Of a stretch of DNA of 64,000 nucleotides, positions 56,519-64,000 are shown in pieces; position 1 is the first letter of the stretch; each line of letters opens with the position of its first letter. Location: NCBI GenBank assembly GCA_947502355.1, contig CANMZP010000013.1, forward strand, positions 1 through 64,000, read 5' to 3'. The notes under the pieces were generated by a model. It was not told the origin of the DNA, ran no database searches, and worked only from the letters and a program-made list of their open reading frames with translations. The position numbers and the translations under genes were made by a program. Origin of the DNA: an uncultured Thalassotalea sp. GTDB lineage: Bacteria; Pseudomonadota; Gammaproteobacteria; Enterobacterales; Alteromonadaceae.

Positions 56519-57523
56519 ATGAGCAGGTTCATGTCCAAAGTTTTCAATAAACCAATTTGCGGAATAATTGGCATAAGTTTAATTGCATTAAGTGCTTCCG
56601 TCAGTGCTTCCGTCAGTGCTTCCGTAAGTCCCGAGGTAATAACTAAACAACAAGCAACGGAAACCGTCAGTGCCGGAACGTTAGAGCTTTATAGCAAATT
56701 TCCTTCTGACTATGTTAACGATCGACGTATACAGGTGTGGTTGCCTGAAGATTACACCAATAAAACACAGTATGCTGTTGTCTATATGCACGATGGGCAA
56801 ATGTTATTTGATGCCTCGGTTACTTGGAATGGACAAGAATGGATGGTAGATGAAGTGGCAGGCAAATTAAGCCAACGTGACGATATTAAACCGTTTATTG
56901 TCGTTGGTGTTGATAACGGCGGTAACCATTTACGTCACAGTGAATACTTCCCTGAAAAACCTTTTTTATCGATTGCTCATAAGCAACGCCAAGAAATCAT
57001 GAAAGGTACCCGCAGTGACGGTGACGTTGCGATAAAACAGCGTATATTTTCTGACGATTACTTAAAGTTCTTGGTGTATGAATTAAAACCATTTATTGAT
57101 CAGAATTATTCGGTGCTATCTGATAAAGACAATACCTTTGTGGTTGGTTCAAGCATGGGTGGGTTAATTTCGATGTATGCCATGCTGGAATACCCAAATG
57201 TATTTGGAGGTGCAGGGTGTATGTCCACCCATTGGCCGGGGATCTTTACGGTTGATAACAATCCAGTCCCAGACGCGTTTAATGAATATTTAGCGGAAAA
57301 TTTAGGCAGTGTTGATAAACAAAAATTATATTTTGATTACGGCGATAAAACATTGGATAAATTATACCCGCCATTGCAAAAGAAAGTTGATGCGACCATG
57401 GCAACATTCGGGGTGAGTGGATCTCTTTGGCAAACGCACTTCTTCCCGGGTGCAAATCACAGTGAACAGGCATGGCAAAAACGCTTGCATATTCCGTTTG
57501 AGTTTTTATTAAAGAAACAGTAA
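56519..57523 (+). CDS. Secreted esterase (PF00756 type alpha/beta hydrolase)
   Basis: A 334-residue alpha/beta hydrolase of the esterase-D-like PF00756 family. The nucleophile serine is in VVGSSMGGLISMYAM and the histidine in FPGANHSEQAW. The N terminus is a signal peptide followed by a run of SASV repeats encoded by a 12-bp repeat. The ATG at 56519 has a GAGAGA box; ATGs at 56507 and 56531 are also in frame. Enzymes of this family hydrolyse acyl esters, including siderophore and feruloyl esters; the substrate is unknown. It lies next to the GH81 glucanase on the other strand. Confidence 0.82.
   Translation: MSRFMSKVFNKPICGIIGISLIALSASVSASVSASVSPEVITKQQATETVSAGTLELYSKFPSDYVNDRRIQVWLPEDYTNKTQYAVVYMHDGQMLFDASVTWNGQEWMVDEVAGKLSQRDDIKPFIVVGVDNGGNHLRHSEYFPEKPFLSIAHKQRQEIMKGTRSDGDVAIKQRIFSDDYLKFLVYELKPFIDQNYSVLSDKDNTFVVGSSMGGLISMYAMLEYPNVFGGAGCMSTHWPGIFTVDNNPVPDAFNEYLAENLGSVDKQKLYFDYGDKTLDKLYPPLQKKVDATMATFGVSGSLWQTHFFPGANHSEQAWQKRLHIPFEFLLKKQ
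56589..56630 (+). repeat. Coding 12-bp tandem repeat in the esterase signal region
   Basis: AGTGCTTCCGTC occurs in tandem about three times, encoding SASV units in or just after the signal peptide. Such repeats can change copy number by slippage without shifting the frame. Confidence 0.8.
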
Positions 57524-57541
57524 ATCAGCTTAATTAAAAGC

Positions 57542-57573
57542 CGAAAAAACCGGAGGTAAAACCTCCGGTGATA
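57542..57573 (-). terminator. Hairpin terminator, minus strand, beyond the GH81 gene
   Basis: On the minus strand ACCGGAGG-TTTTA-CCTCCGGT is followed by TTTTTT. It lies about 200 bp beyond the GH81 stop and close to the convergent esterase stop. A second dyad (TAGCCCCCT...AGAGGGCTA, 57703-57726) stands between them. Confidence 0.7.
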
Positions 57574-57776
57574 GTTTATAACGATTCTGGAAAGAGGAGT
57601 TTGCTTTTTAGCAAATGCCTGGCCTCAAACCTTGCGTAACACATTCACCTTTGTCCAATGCATTAATCTTTGCGGTGATATACCAAGCTTAACAAGCTCT
57701 AATAGCCCCCTTTAACAGAGGGCTATACTTTTTATGGATGTGTTGTCCATTTCGTCGTTAGATTATTCACTTTTGA

Positions 57777-60700
57777 TTATTCACTTATAACGGTAAATCC
57801 GGTTTGAGTGGCCACAACCGACTTGCCATCACTAAACGTAACCGTAATAGGTGCGTTGTCAAAATTATAAACCACATAGGTTTTCACCCCTTCTTTATCA
57901 AATACCAAGGCAGAAGGGTGGTTTGCTGTGATATCTAACGATTTCACCAAACCGAGCTTATTCATGGTATGTAACCAGTGATAGGTATGAGCTTTGGTTT
58001 CACCTGCTTCTGGGGTGTAATTTGCCATAGATTCATAATCAGCTAAGGCGGCTGGCGCATCATTTAATGCCCATAAGTTCCACCAGATATCACGCCAGTT
58101 GTCTTCTGGTAAACCGGAAGGTTTGCTGTTGCTTGATTCCGTTAAGCCTAACTCAATGTAATCTTGCATGTACTCGTCGTAAAGACCAACATGAAAAACT
58201 AATGAATTAATCGGTAACCCTTGAATGCCTAAAATATGAGCGTAGGCACCACTGAACCAGGTAGAGAAAACACCGCCATCACCCCATATAATAGATGTGG
58301 TAATTTTATCGTAACCCGTTGGGAAGTTGCGCATGTCGGCATCATTGCTTTCATAGCCGTCAATATCGTTCCAATATTGCCAATAGGTTGCGGTTGTTGA
58401 CGCGTGCATATACATGCCTTTTTCAATCAATTCCTGATTGTTAGTGATCATGCCGTATAGCACGATAGCACCGTAAGCATTGGCCGCTTCTGATGTTGAT
58501 TCGTTATTGTTACCACGGGCAAAGTTTGCTTTACCCGAAGCCCATGAAAAACCATTGGCGGGATCAAAGTTACGTAAGTAAGGGAACATGTCATCGTCTT
58601 TACTGGCCGCGTAATCACGAATTAATAATTCAACCATAGGCCCAAATTGCTCGTCGCTACACCATAGTGGTTCAGTACGACAAATTTCTGCCGCGGCGCG
58701 AACAAAATAGCCGTAATGGAAATGGTGATCGTTTAGCATTTGATGACTCATAAAGGACTCTTCCAAGCCTAAAAGAGTGCTCCAAGTTTCATCGTATACA
58801 AAGTATTTAACCTCATCGAGTTGCTCATCTGTTTCAGCCGTAAACCAATCTTCCAGTTCACCTTTTAGCCAATTACGCAACGTTGCGGCCTGCGTTGTTA
58901 GACCTGCTTGCTCGGCAATGGCGATTAGCTCGGCAACTTTTGAGTAGTTTTTACCGGCCCAGTAGGTGTCGGTATGGGTATTAAAATTATCCTCACCCTG
59001 CGCGATAAAGTCATCGATAAACGCTGTTAGGGTCGCTAAGTCCATATCGCTATCGATGAATGGCAGACTTGGCAACACACCAATGTAACCAATGGAATAG
59101 GAAAATTCAGACTGGTCGACAAATTTTACCATGCCACGCCCGGTACGGGTTTGGTACGAAGACGAAACTTGCGTTGCATTTTTCCAGTGCAGCGGGTGCA
59201 TGCCAGTTACGGTTGTTACGGGCTTGTCCTCGGTATCTAAATAGTTATGCGTTACCGTTATCGCATTGTTCGAAGCGTCAACCTCGTAATCTATCGCCAC
59301 TTTTGCCACTTCATTACGGGCATATTGTTCAAAATACTGCGCCATGGCATTAGCGGGAACTGATGTGGTTGGTAAATACGTCAGGGTAAACGCTTTGGCG
59401 GTGTTGCTAATGGTAATTTCATTACTGCTTACATTGGAAAATGTTGTGTCACCTTCACCGGTTAATAAATAATAGTTTTGCATGCCCGCGACGTTTGTCC
59501 AGACACCTAAACTATTACCTTCTTGGTAAAACGTGCCTTTTTCTCCACCATCTTCACGTAATGTTTTTAGGGTGAAATCACCATCATAAGAGGTAAAGTA
59601 CACATACGGTGAGCCATGCACAAAAGTGGCTTCCATTACTTCAATGTCACCATTTTTCCAAACCACTGTTACACTGCCATCACTGTGATCTTTAAGAAAA
59701 GCATCCATATTGCTGTGGCTGCTATTTGCTACGGCCACACCATCAAATACTTCGGCAAAAGGATCTGGAATACGATAACCAAACTCATTACCTAGTACCG
59801 ATAAGCCCGATGGTATGCCTAACACACGCACACCTCGCTCACTGATACGGGCCATAATTGGATCTGGGGTAATGTATGCTGCACCATTGGCATCATTAAT
59901 TCTTGTTTCGCCCATAAATGGAATTGATCCCCACCATTTATGAGTGGGTGTAGGCCCCTTAGCAGCAGGCCCAGTCAGTTGCGGTGTAATAGGAGTAGGT
60001 GTGCCAACAGGTGTTTTGGTTTGTGTATCACATCCGGCAATACCTGGTTCTACTACACCGGCGTTATAAATCCAGTCGCCATAATCATGCACACAGCGGT
60101 AACTTGCCGGGTTTATGGTATCTGACACAGTACCCGCACCGAAGGTTAATAACTTATAGTCAACATCTGGATTTGGTTTATTTGGGGTACCAGTGCCTGC
60201 TTCAAAGCCGGTAAAACGCACATTATCTAATAAGAAGTTGGTACTGGTATGATTAGACGCCCAGACAACAATTCCGGTATTTACTTTACTAAGATCTAAA
60301 CCTGCGCTTACTAAATCGGCTAATGGTAATTTAACGCTTTCCCAACCGTCGCTGCCTTTTGAGCCTATCGGTTGATCACCCGAGGTACAAGGGTAAGTAC
60401 AATCAAGTTTTACGGTAAAATTGCTGTCGCCGGAAACGACCTTAATATCAAATTCAAGGTCGCCGTTATAATATTCTGATAAGTTTTGCCCGGTGGTTGC
60501 GGCAATAAATAACCCTGCCATATCACCTGTTTCTGCATGCGTGACCGATAATACGCTGCCACGCTCTACATCATCCACCCATTGCCAACTGATGCTCTCA
60601 CAGGGTGTGCCACCACTGAAATTACAATCAGCCCAGCCTAAAGCAGAGTCAAACGCATTAATGCCTTTGTCCCATACAGCTTGGATTTTCCCTGCATCAA

Positions 60701-61328
60701 GCACCATAAAGTCTTGACCTTCAACGGGCGTACTATCTTCGGGTAATATATTAACAACACGTTCAACGGTACTCTTATTGCCAGCCGAATCGGTTGCATT
60801 ATACGTTAAGGTATATGTTCCTGATTGACTGCCTACGGTGCCGGAAGTCACTACATCAATATTGCCATCAACCGAGTCTGTTGCTGTTGCACCAGGATCG
60901 ATAAAGGTGTCATTAAAAGCAACATCATAATTCGACTCACCTAATAACGTAATAACTGGCGCCGTTGTATCAGACACCGTTACGGTTCTGCTAAGCGTAC
61001 TATTATTGCCGGCTTTATCGGATGCCGAATACGTTAACGTATATTGGCCAGCATCGAACCCTACAGCACCTGAAACCGTTACGGTAACGCTACCATCGGT
61101 GTCATCTGTTGCTGTAGCACCAGGGTCAACAAAGTTAGTGCCTTGTTCATGAGCGAGATTTGTTGCGCCGTTAAGGCTTATAACTGGGGCGGTGGTATCG
61201 GTTGGGCTAGTAGGTGGGGTAATGACTTCATTGTCATTACTGTCACTGCTGCCTCCGCACCCCGGTAAGGTGGATAGTAACGCCAGAGCGATACCATAGG
61301 AAATGGCGGTTTTTTTCTTATTGTTCAC
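57777..61328 (-). CDS. GH81 endo-beta-1,3-glucanase lipoprotein with Ig-like domains
   Basis: An 1183-residue exported lipoprotein (lipobox LPGC near residue 23, followed by a GGSSDSND linker). Residues about 45-200 hold two tandem Ig-like repeats (each with TDTTAPVISL or SDTTAPVITL, FVDPGATATD or FIDPGATATD, and a YTLTY strand). A beta-sandwich carbohydrate-binding-like region follows (about 205-375). The C-terminal two thirds is a GH81 catalytic unit with the diagnostic MLNDHHFHYGYFVRAAAEI and ARGNNNESTSEAANAYGAIV, the latter carrying the presumed catalytic acids. GH81 enzymes cleave beta-1,3-glucans such as laminarin, so this is probably a cell-surface laminarinase. No SusCD-like system lies next to it. 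Confidence 0.9.
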   Translation of the reverse strand: MNNKKKTAISYGIALALLSTLPGCGGSSDSNDNEVITPPTSPTDTTAPVISLNGATNLAHEQGTNFVDPGATATDDTDGSVTVTVSGAVGFDAGQYTLTYSASDKAGNNSTLSRTVTVSDTTAPVITLLGESNYDVAFNDTFIDPGATATDSVDGNIDVVTSGTVGSQSGTYTLTYNATDSAGNKSTVERVVNILPEDSTPVEGQDFMVLDAGKIQAVWDKGINAFDSALGWADCNFSGGTPCESISWQWVDDVERGSVLSVTHAETGDMAGLFIAATTGQNLSEYYNGDLEFDIKVVSGDSNFTVKLDCTYPCTSGDQPIGSKGSDGWESVKLPLADLVSAGLDLSKVNTGIVVWASNHTSTNFLLDNVRFTGFEAGTGTPNKPNPDVDYKLLTFGAGTVSDTINPASYRCVHDYGDWIYNAGVVEPGIAGCDTQTKTPVGTPTPITPQLTGPAAKGPTPTHKWWGSIPFMGETRINDANGAAYITPDPIMARISERGVRVLGIPSGLSVLGNEFGYRIPDPFAEVFDGVAVANSSHSNMDAFLKDHSDGSVTVVWKNGDIEVMEATFVHGSPYVYFTSYDGDFTLKTLREDGGEKGTFYQEGNSLGVWTNVAGMQNYYLLTGEGDTTFSNVSSNEITISNTAKAFTLTYLPTTSVPANAMAQYFEQYARNEVAKVAIDYEVDASNNAITVTHNYLDTEDKPVTTVTGMHPLHWKNATQVSSSYQTRTGRGMVKFVDQSEFSYSIGYIGVLPSLPFIDSDMDLATLTAFIDDFIAQGEDNFNTHTDTYWAGKNYSKVAELIAIAEQAGLTTQAATLRNWLKGELEDWFTAETDEQLDEVKYFVYDETWSTLLGLEESFMSHQMLNDHHFHYGYFVRAAAEICRTEPLWCSDEQFGPMVELLIRDYAASKDDDMFPYLRNFDPANGFSWASGKANFARGNNNESTSEAANAYGAIVLYGMITNNQELIEKGMYMHASTTATYWQYWNDIDGYESNDADMRNFPTGYDKITTSIIWGDGGVFSTWFSGAYAHILGIQGLPINSLVFHVGLYDEYMQDYIELGLTESSNSKPSGLPEDNWRDIWWNLWALNDAPAALADYESMANYTPEAGETKAHTYHWLHTMNKLGLVKSLDITANHPSALVFDKEGVKTYVVYNFDNAPITVTFSDGKSVVATQTGFTVISE

Positions 61329-61484
61329 GACGTGGTCCTCATTGTAATTTATTAACGCTTTGTAACAAGTTGACTACTGGTTCACAATAAAGAAACGTTT
61401 AAACGGATTCTGCTGCCGTTGAAGTGGTCATTTAATCACCATGCTAAAGCTAAAGTGATGAACTGATAGAAGGGAATTTAGAAA

Positions 61485-61514
61485 CAAAAAAAGCGCTTTT
61501 CAGCGCTTTTTTTA
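61485..61514. terminator. Terminator of the acyl-CoA synthetase gene
   Basis: AAAAAAAGCGC-TTTTCA-GCGCTTTTTTT, symmetric and able to work in both directions. It lies 17 bp after the stop of the acyl-CoA synthetase gene. Confidence 0.88.
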
Positions 61515-61530
61515 TTGAATAATTTTCAAA

Positions 61531-63321
61531 TTATTTTTTATCGTCGTACATAGAGTCGATTTCGTTTTTATAACGGCTGTTAATGACTTTACGGCGCAAT
61601 TTTTGCGTCGGGGTCATCTCACCATCATCCATCGAGAAGCTCTTCCCAAGTAAGGTGAATTTTTTAACCTGTTCAAACTTGGCAAGCTCCTTTTGTAATT
61701 CACTGATGCGTTTTTCAAACATTTCGACAATATGGCTGTGTTTTATCAACTCCATTCTGTCATGGTATTTGATGTTTAACTCTTTCGAGTATTCTTCGAG
61801 TGTTTCATAACATGGTACGATTAACGCGGATACAAATTTCTTGGTATCAGCAATTACAACAATTTGCTCAATAAAATGGTCTTTTCCTAAGGTACCCTCG
61901 ATGTGTTGTGGGGCAATGTATTTACCACCTGATGTTTTCATTAATTCTTTGATTCTGTCGGTAATGTACAAATTGCCGTTTTCTAAATGGCCGGCGTCAC
62001 CGGTTTTAAGGAAACCTTCTTCATCAAAGTTTTTAGCCGTTTCTTCAGGGTTATTATAATAACCACGCATCACCATAGGTCCGCGTACTAAGATTTCATT
62101 ATTCTCACCAATTTTAATTTCAGCCGTCGGCATGATTTTACCAACTGAGTCCGGATCGAAATTGGCGTCATCCCAACAAGAAACCGTGGCACTCGTCTCG
62201 GTCATACCATAGCCTAGTTTGACATTAATACCGATGGCATGGAAAAAACGTCCAATACCTGGATCTAATTTAGCGCCACCACAAGGCATAAAGTTAATGT
62301 TGCCACCTAAAATGTCGCGCATTTTACGTAGCACTAATTTATCCGCAAGTGCGTATTGTTTGCTAATAAACCAATTTACTTTTTTACCTTGCTGCTTGGC
62401 GGTAGCAACTTTGGCGCCCATGTTAACCGCCCAAGTAAACATGACCTTTTTAGTCAATGGGGCTTTTGACACTTTATCAAAAATGGTTGAGTAAATTTTT
62501 TCGTAAAAACGTGGTACCGCACACATTACTGTCGGTTTTATCTCGCTTAAGGCATCTTTGATTAAATTGGTGTCGGGCAAATAACAGTTGGTTGCACCTT
62601 TAAATAGCACAATAAATGTCCATGCACGTTCAAATACGTGTGATAAAGGCAAGAAACAAAGGGATACGTCTTTGTCACTTAAGGGTAAGTTGTACTTATG
62701 GGCGTCAATTTGCGAGCTGATGTTTGCATAATCAATTAATACGCCTTTTGGATTGCCCGTGGTACCTGAGGTATAAATGATGGTTAAAATATCATCAAGT
62801 TGGGCATTGTCTACCCGCTGCATTAATTCGGCGTTATCACTCAGTTCGCCCGACGCTAAAAATGCATTCCATAACATAGCTTTTGGGTGATTGTTGATGT
62901 CAATGTCATTTGTTAGGCAAACGATAAGTTCCAGACTATCACATTGGTCAAAAATAAGTGCAGCCGCATTAAACTGTTCTTGTGCGCCAACGAATAAAAT
63001 TTTAATGCCAGCATCATTGATAATATAAGCCGTTTGACCTGGGGTGTTTGTTGGGTAAATTGGCACGGGTACAGCGCGCAGTTGCATTGTACCAATATCG
63101 GCTATGGTCCATTGCGGGCAGTTATTGGCAAATATACCAATGTTCTCTTGAATTTTTACCTGTTTGTGCAAAAGGGCTTTGGAAACTAAATCGACTTGTT
63201 TCGAAAATTCTTTCCAGCTGATATCTTGCCAGCCATCTGCTGTTTTTTCCTTTAGCGCAGTTTTATCTGCGTACGAAATCATGTTCGCACGTAATTTTGT
63301 AATTATGTGAGTATCTGGCAT
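61531..63321 (-). CDS. Long-chain fatty acid-CoA ligase (AMP-forming)
   Basis: A 596-residue AMP-forming acyl-CoA synthetase of the FAA/long-chain type rather than the FadD type. Visible motifs are the P loop TIIYTSGTTGNPKGVLIDY, LPLSHVFERAW, GYGMTETSATVSCWD, and the C-domain TGDAGHLENGNLYITDRIKE with the linker KTSGGKYIAPQHIE and the C-terminal TPTQKLRR lysine. It activates fatty acids for degradation or lipid synthesis at the cytoplasmic face of the membrane. The ATG at 63321 (MPDTHII) has an AAAGGA box; the frame stays open 24 codons further upstream without support. Confidence 0.93.
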   Translation of the reverse strand: MPDTHIITKLRANMISYADKTALKEKTADGWQDISWKEFSKQVDLVSKALLHKQVKIQENIGIFANNCPQWTIADIGTMQLRAVPVPIYPTNTPGQTAYIINDAGIKILFVGAQEQFNAAALIFDQCDSLELIVCLTNDIDINNHPKAMLWNAFLASGELSDNAELMQRVDNAQLDDILTIIYTSGTTGNPKGVLIDYANISSQIDAHKYNLPLSDKDVSLCFLPLSHVFERAWTFIVLFKGATNCYLPDTNLIKDALSEIKPTVMCAVPRFYEKIYSTIFDKVSKAPLTKKVMFTWAVNMGAKVATAKQQGKKVNWFISKQYALADKLVLRKMRDILGGNINFMPCGGAKLDPGIGRFFHAIGINVKLGYGMTETSATVSCWDDANFDPDSVGKIMPTAEIKIGENNEILVRGPMVMRGYYNNPEETAKNFDEEGFLKTGDAGHLENGNLYITDRIKELMKTSGGKYIAPQHIEGTLGKDHFIEQIVVIADTKKFVSALIVPCYETLEEYSKELNIKYHDRMELIKHSHIVEMFEKRISELQKELAKFEQVKKFTLLGKSFSMDDGEMTPTQKLRRKVINSRYKNEIDSMYDDKK

Positions 63322-63670
63322 GTTGTATATCCTTTGGTGTACAGCTGTAAGCTGAGAATGCCGCAAGTGTAAGGAGGTATATGAAAAAGGCAAGAAATAT
63401 CTGCGTTAAATGCAATTTTCATATAAAATTTAACACTGTTCGTACATTTAATTATTGTTTTTATAGTTATCTTCACAGCGGAGATTGTCGCTTGTGGTAT
63501 GACCAGTTTAACCTGAAATTAATATGACTTGTAAGTATTTTGTTGGTAGATGTTAATATAGGGTGTTAATTTGCTCGATAAAATGCCTAACTATTGCATT
63601 GCAGCGCTAGTTTAACCGATAATGACGCCCACATTTTTTTGCTGTCACAACGCTAGATAAAGGGCTCTAA
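63322..63670. other. Divergent promoter region, acyl-CoA synthetase / gsk
   Basis: 349 bp between two divergent genes, AT-rich, without a recognisable operator or RNA. No other feature was found. Confidence 0.45.
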
Positions 63671-64000
63671 ATGAAATTTCCTGGCCAACGTAAATCCAAA
63701 CATTATTTTCCGGTTAACGATCGGGATCCTTTATTGGCTCAGTTAAATACCCAAAGAAAAGTAAGTCGTTGTTATATTTCGGGTATAGACCAAATTTTGG
63801 TTGATATCGAAGCGAAAATCAGTGATGAATTACTTGAACGCTATAACCTGCCAAAGGGTAACTCAACGCTCATTGATGATGATGTCGCCTATCAGTTGTA
63901 CACTGAAATTTCCCAACAAGGTCTAATAAGCCATCAATTTGCTGGCGGTACCATTGGCAACACGATTCATAACTATTCTACATTGGCCGACAGCAAATCC
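63671..64000 (+). CDS. gsk: Inosine-guanosine kinase, 5' part
   Basis: The reading frame is open to the end of the window (110 codons). MKFPGQRKSKHYFPVNDRDP, SGIDQILVDIEAKISDELLERY and HQFAGGTIGNTIHNYSTLAD match the N terminus of E. coli Gsk (434 residues) closely as I recall it. Gsk phosphorylates guanosine and inosine in purine salvage and belongs to the PfkB sugar kinase family. The rest of the gene lies beyond 64000. Confidence 0.95.
   Translation, partial: MKFPGQRKSKHYFPVNDRDPLLAQLNTQRKVSRCYISGIDQILVDIEAKISDELLERYNLPKGNSTLIDDDVAYQLYTEISQQGLISHQFAGGTIGNTIHNYSTLADSKS

Overview
The window is a contiguous stretch of a chromosome from a marine gammaproteobacterium. Low-to-moderate GC, a divergent hexR-pykA / zwf-pgl block, a bioA / bioBFCD block, a YeaC-DUF349 pair, TonB-dependent thiamine uptake and a GH81 laminarinase together point to Alteromonadales, probably Colwelliaceae (Thalassotalea/Colwellia-like). 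That placement is inference from gene content and order; no database was searched. I see no prophage, plasmid backbone, insertion sequence or CRISPR array.

Layout. 0-0.2 kb: tandem 3'-half fragments of a tRNA-Leu(UAA), each starting at the anticodon loop and ending in CCA, resembling old integrase attachment scars. 0.2-3.3 kb: FMN reductase with a divergent LysR regulator, then two lipoproteins (DUF2959, DUF4136). 3.5-7.7 kb: a thiamine salvage operon under a TPP riboswitch (TonB receptor, thiamine-binding protein, PnuC/PnuT-type permease, aminoglycoside-phosphotransferase-fold kinase). 7.8-9.7 kb: LytS/LytTR-type two-component pair. 10.2-27.7 kb: central carbon genes (pfkA, pykA, hexR, zwf, pgl, gapA, gnd and a second, N-terminally extended GAPDH), interspersed with a MocR regulator, a ccoG gene broken by an in-frame amber codon, a MOSC protein, HemG, an EamA transporter and MsrB. 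edd and eda do not follow pgl, so what is visible is Embden-Meyerhof glycolysis plus the oxidative pentose phosphate branch.

27.8-43.4 kb: thioredoxin-like protein, M14 carboxypeptidase, Na+/alanine symporter, zinc-ribbon protein, YeaC and DUF349 pair, ArgO, MscS, a Tat-exported dienelactone hydrolase, AnsA, SppA, then a cluster of small enzymes (DoxX, YdjA-type nitroreductase, SGNH hydrolase, GFA, VOC). 43.7-54 kb: an unrecognised membrane-anchored protein, AsnRS, the biotin locus bioA / bioBFCD and a secreted amidohydrolase. 54-64 kb: an unrecognised 135-residue protein, PepE overlapping a HicB-like antitoxin without HicA, a secreted esterase, a large GH81 endo-beta-1,3-glucanase lipoprotein, a long-chain acyl-CoA synthetase and the start of gsk.

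The most unexplained structure is a small dispersed intergenic repeat with a core close to AAGCCACCCACTGTAAC. It has thirteen recognisable arms, found only between about 11.27 and 22.64 kb, that is, within the central-carbon segment. Six arms pair into three units of identical geometry (arms of up to 17 bp around a 9-nt loop) flanking the MOSC gene; others are single or in 33-bp tandem. I do not recognise this family. Other points worth attention are the tRNA-Leu fragment array, the amber codon in ccoG, and a direct repeat between the mocR and ccoG genes that looks like a MocR operator.
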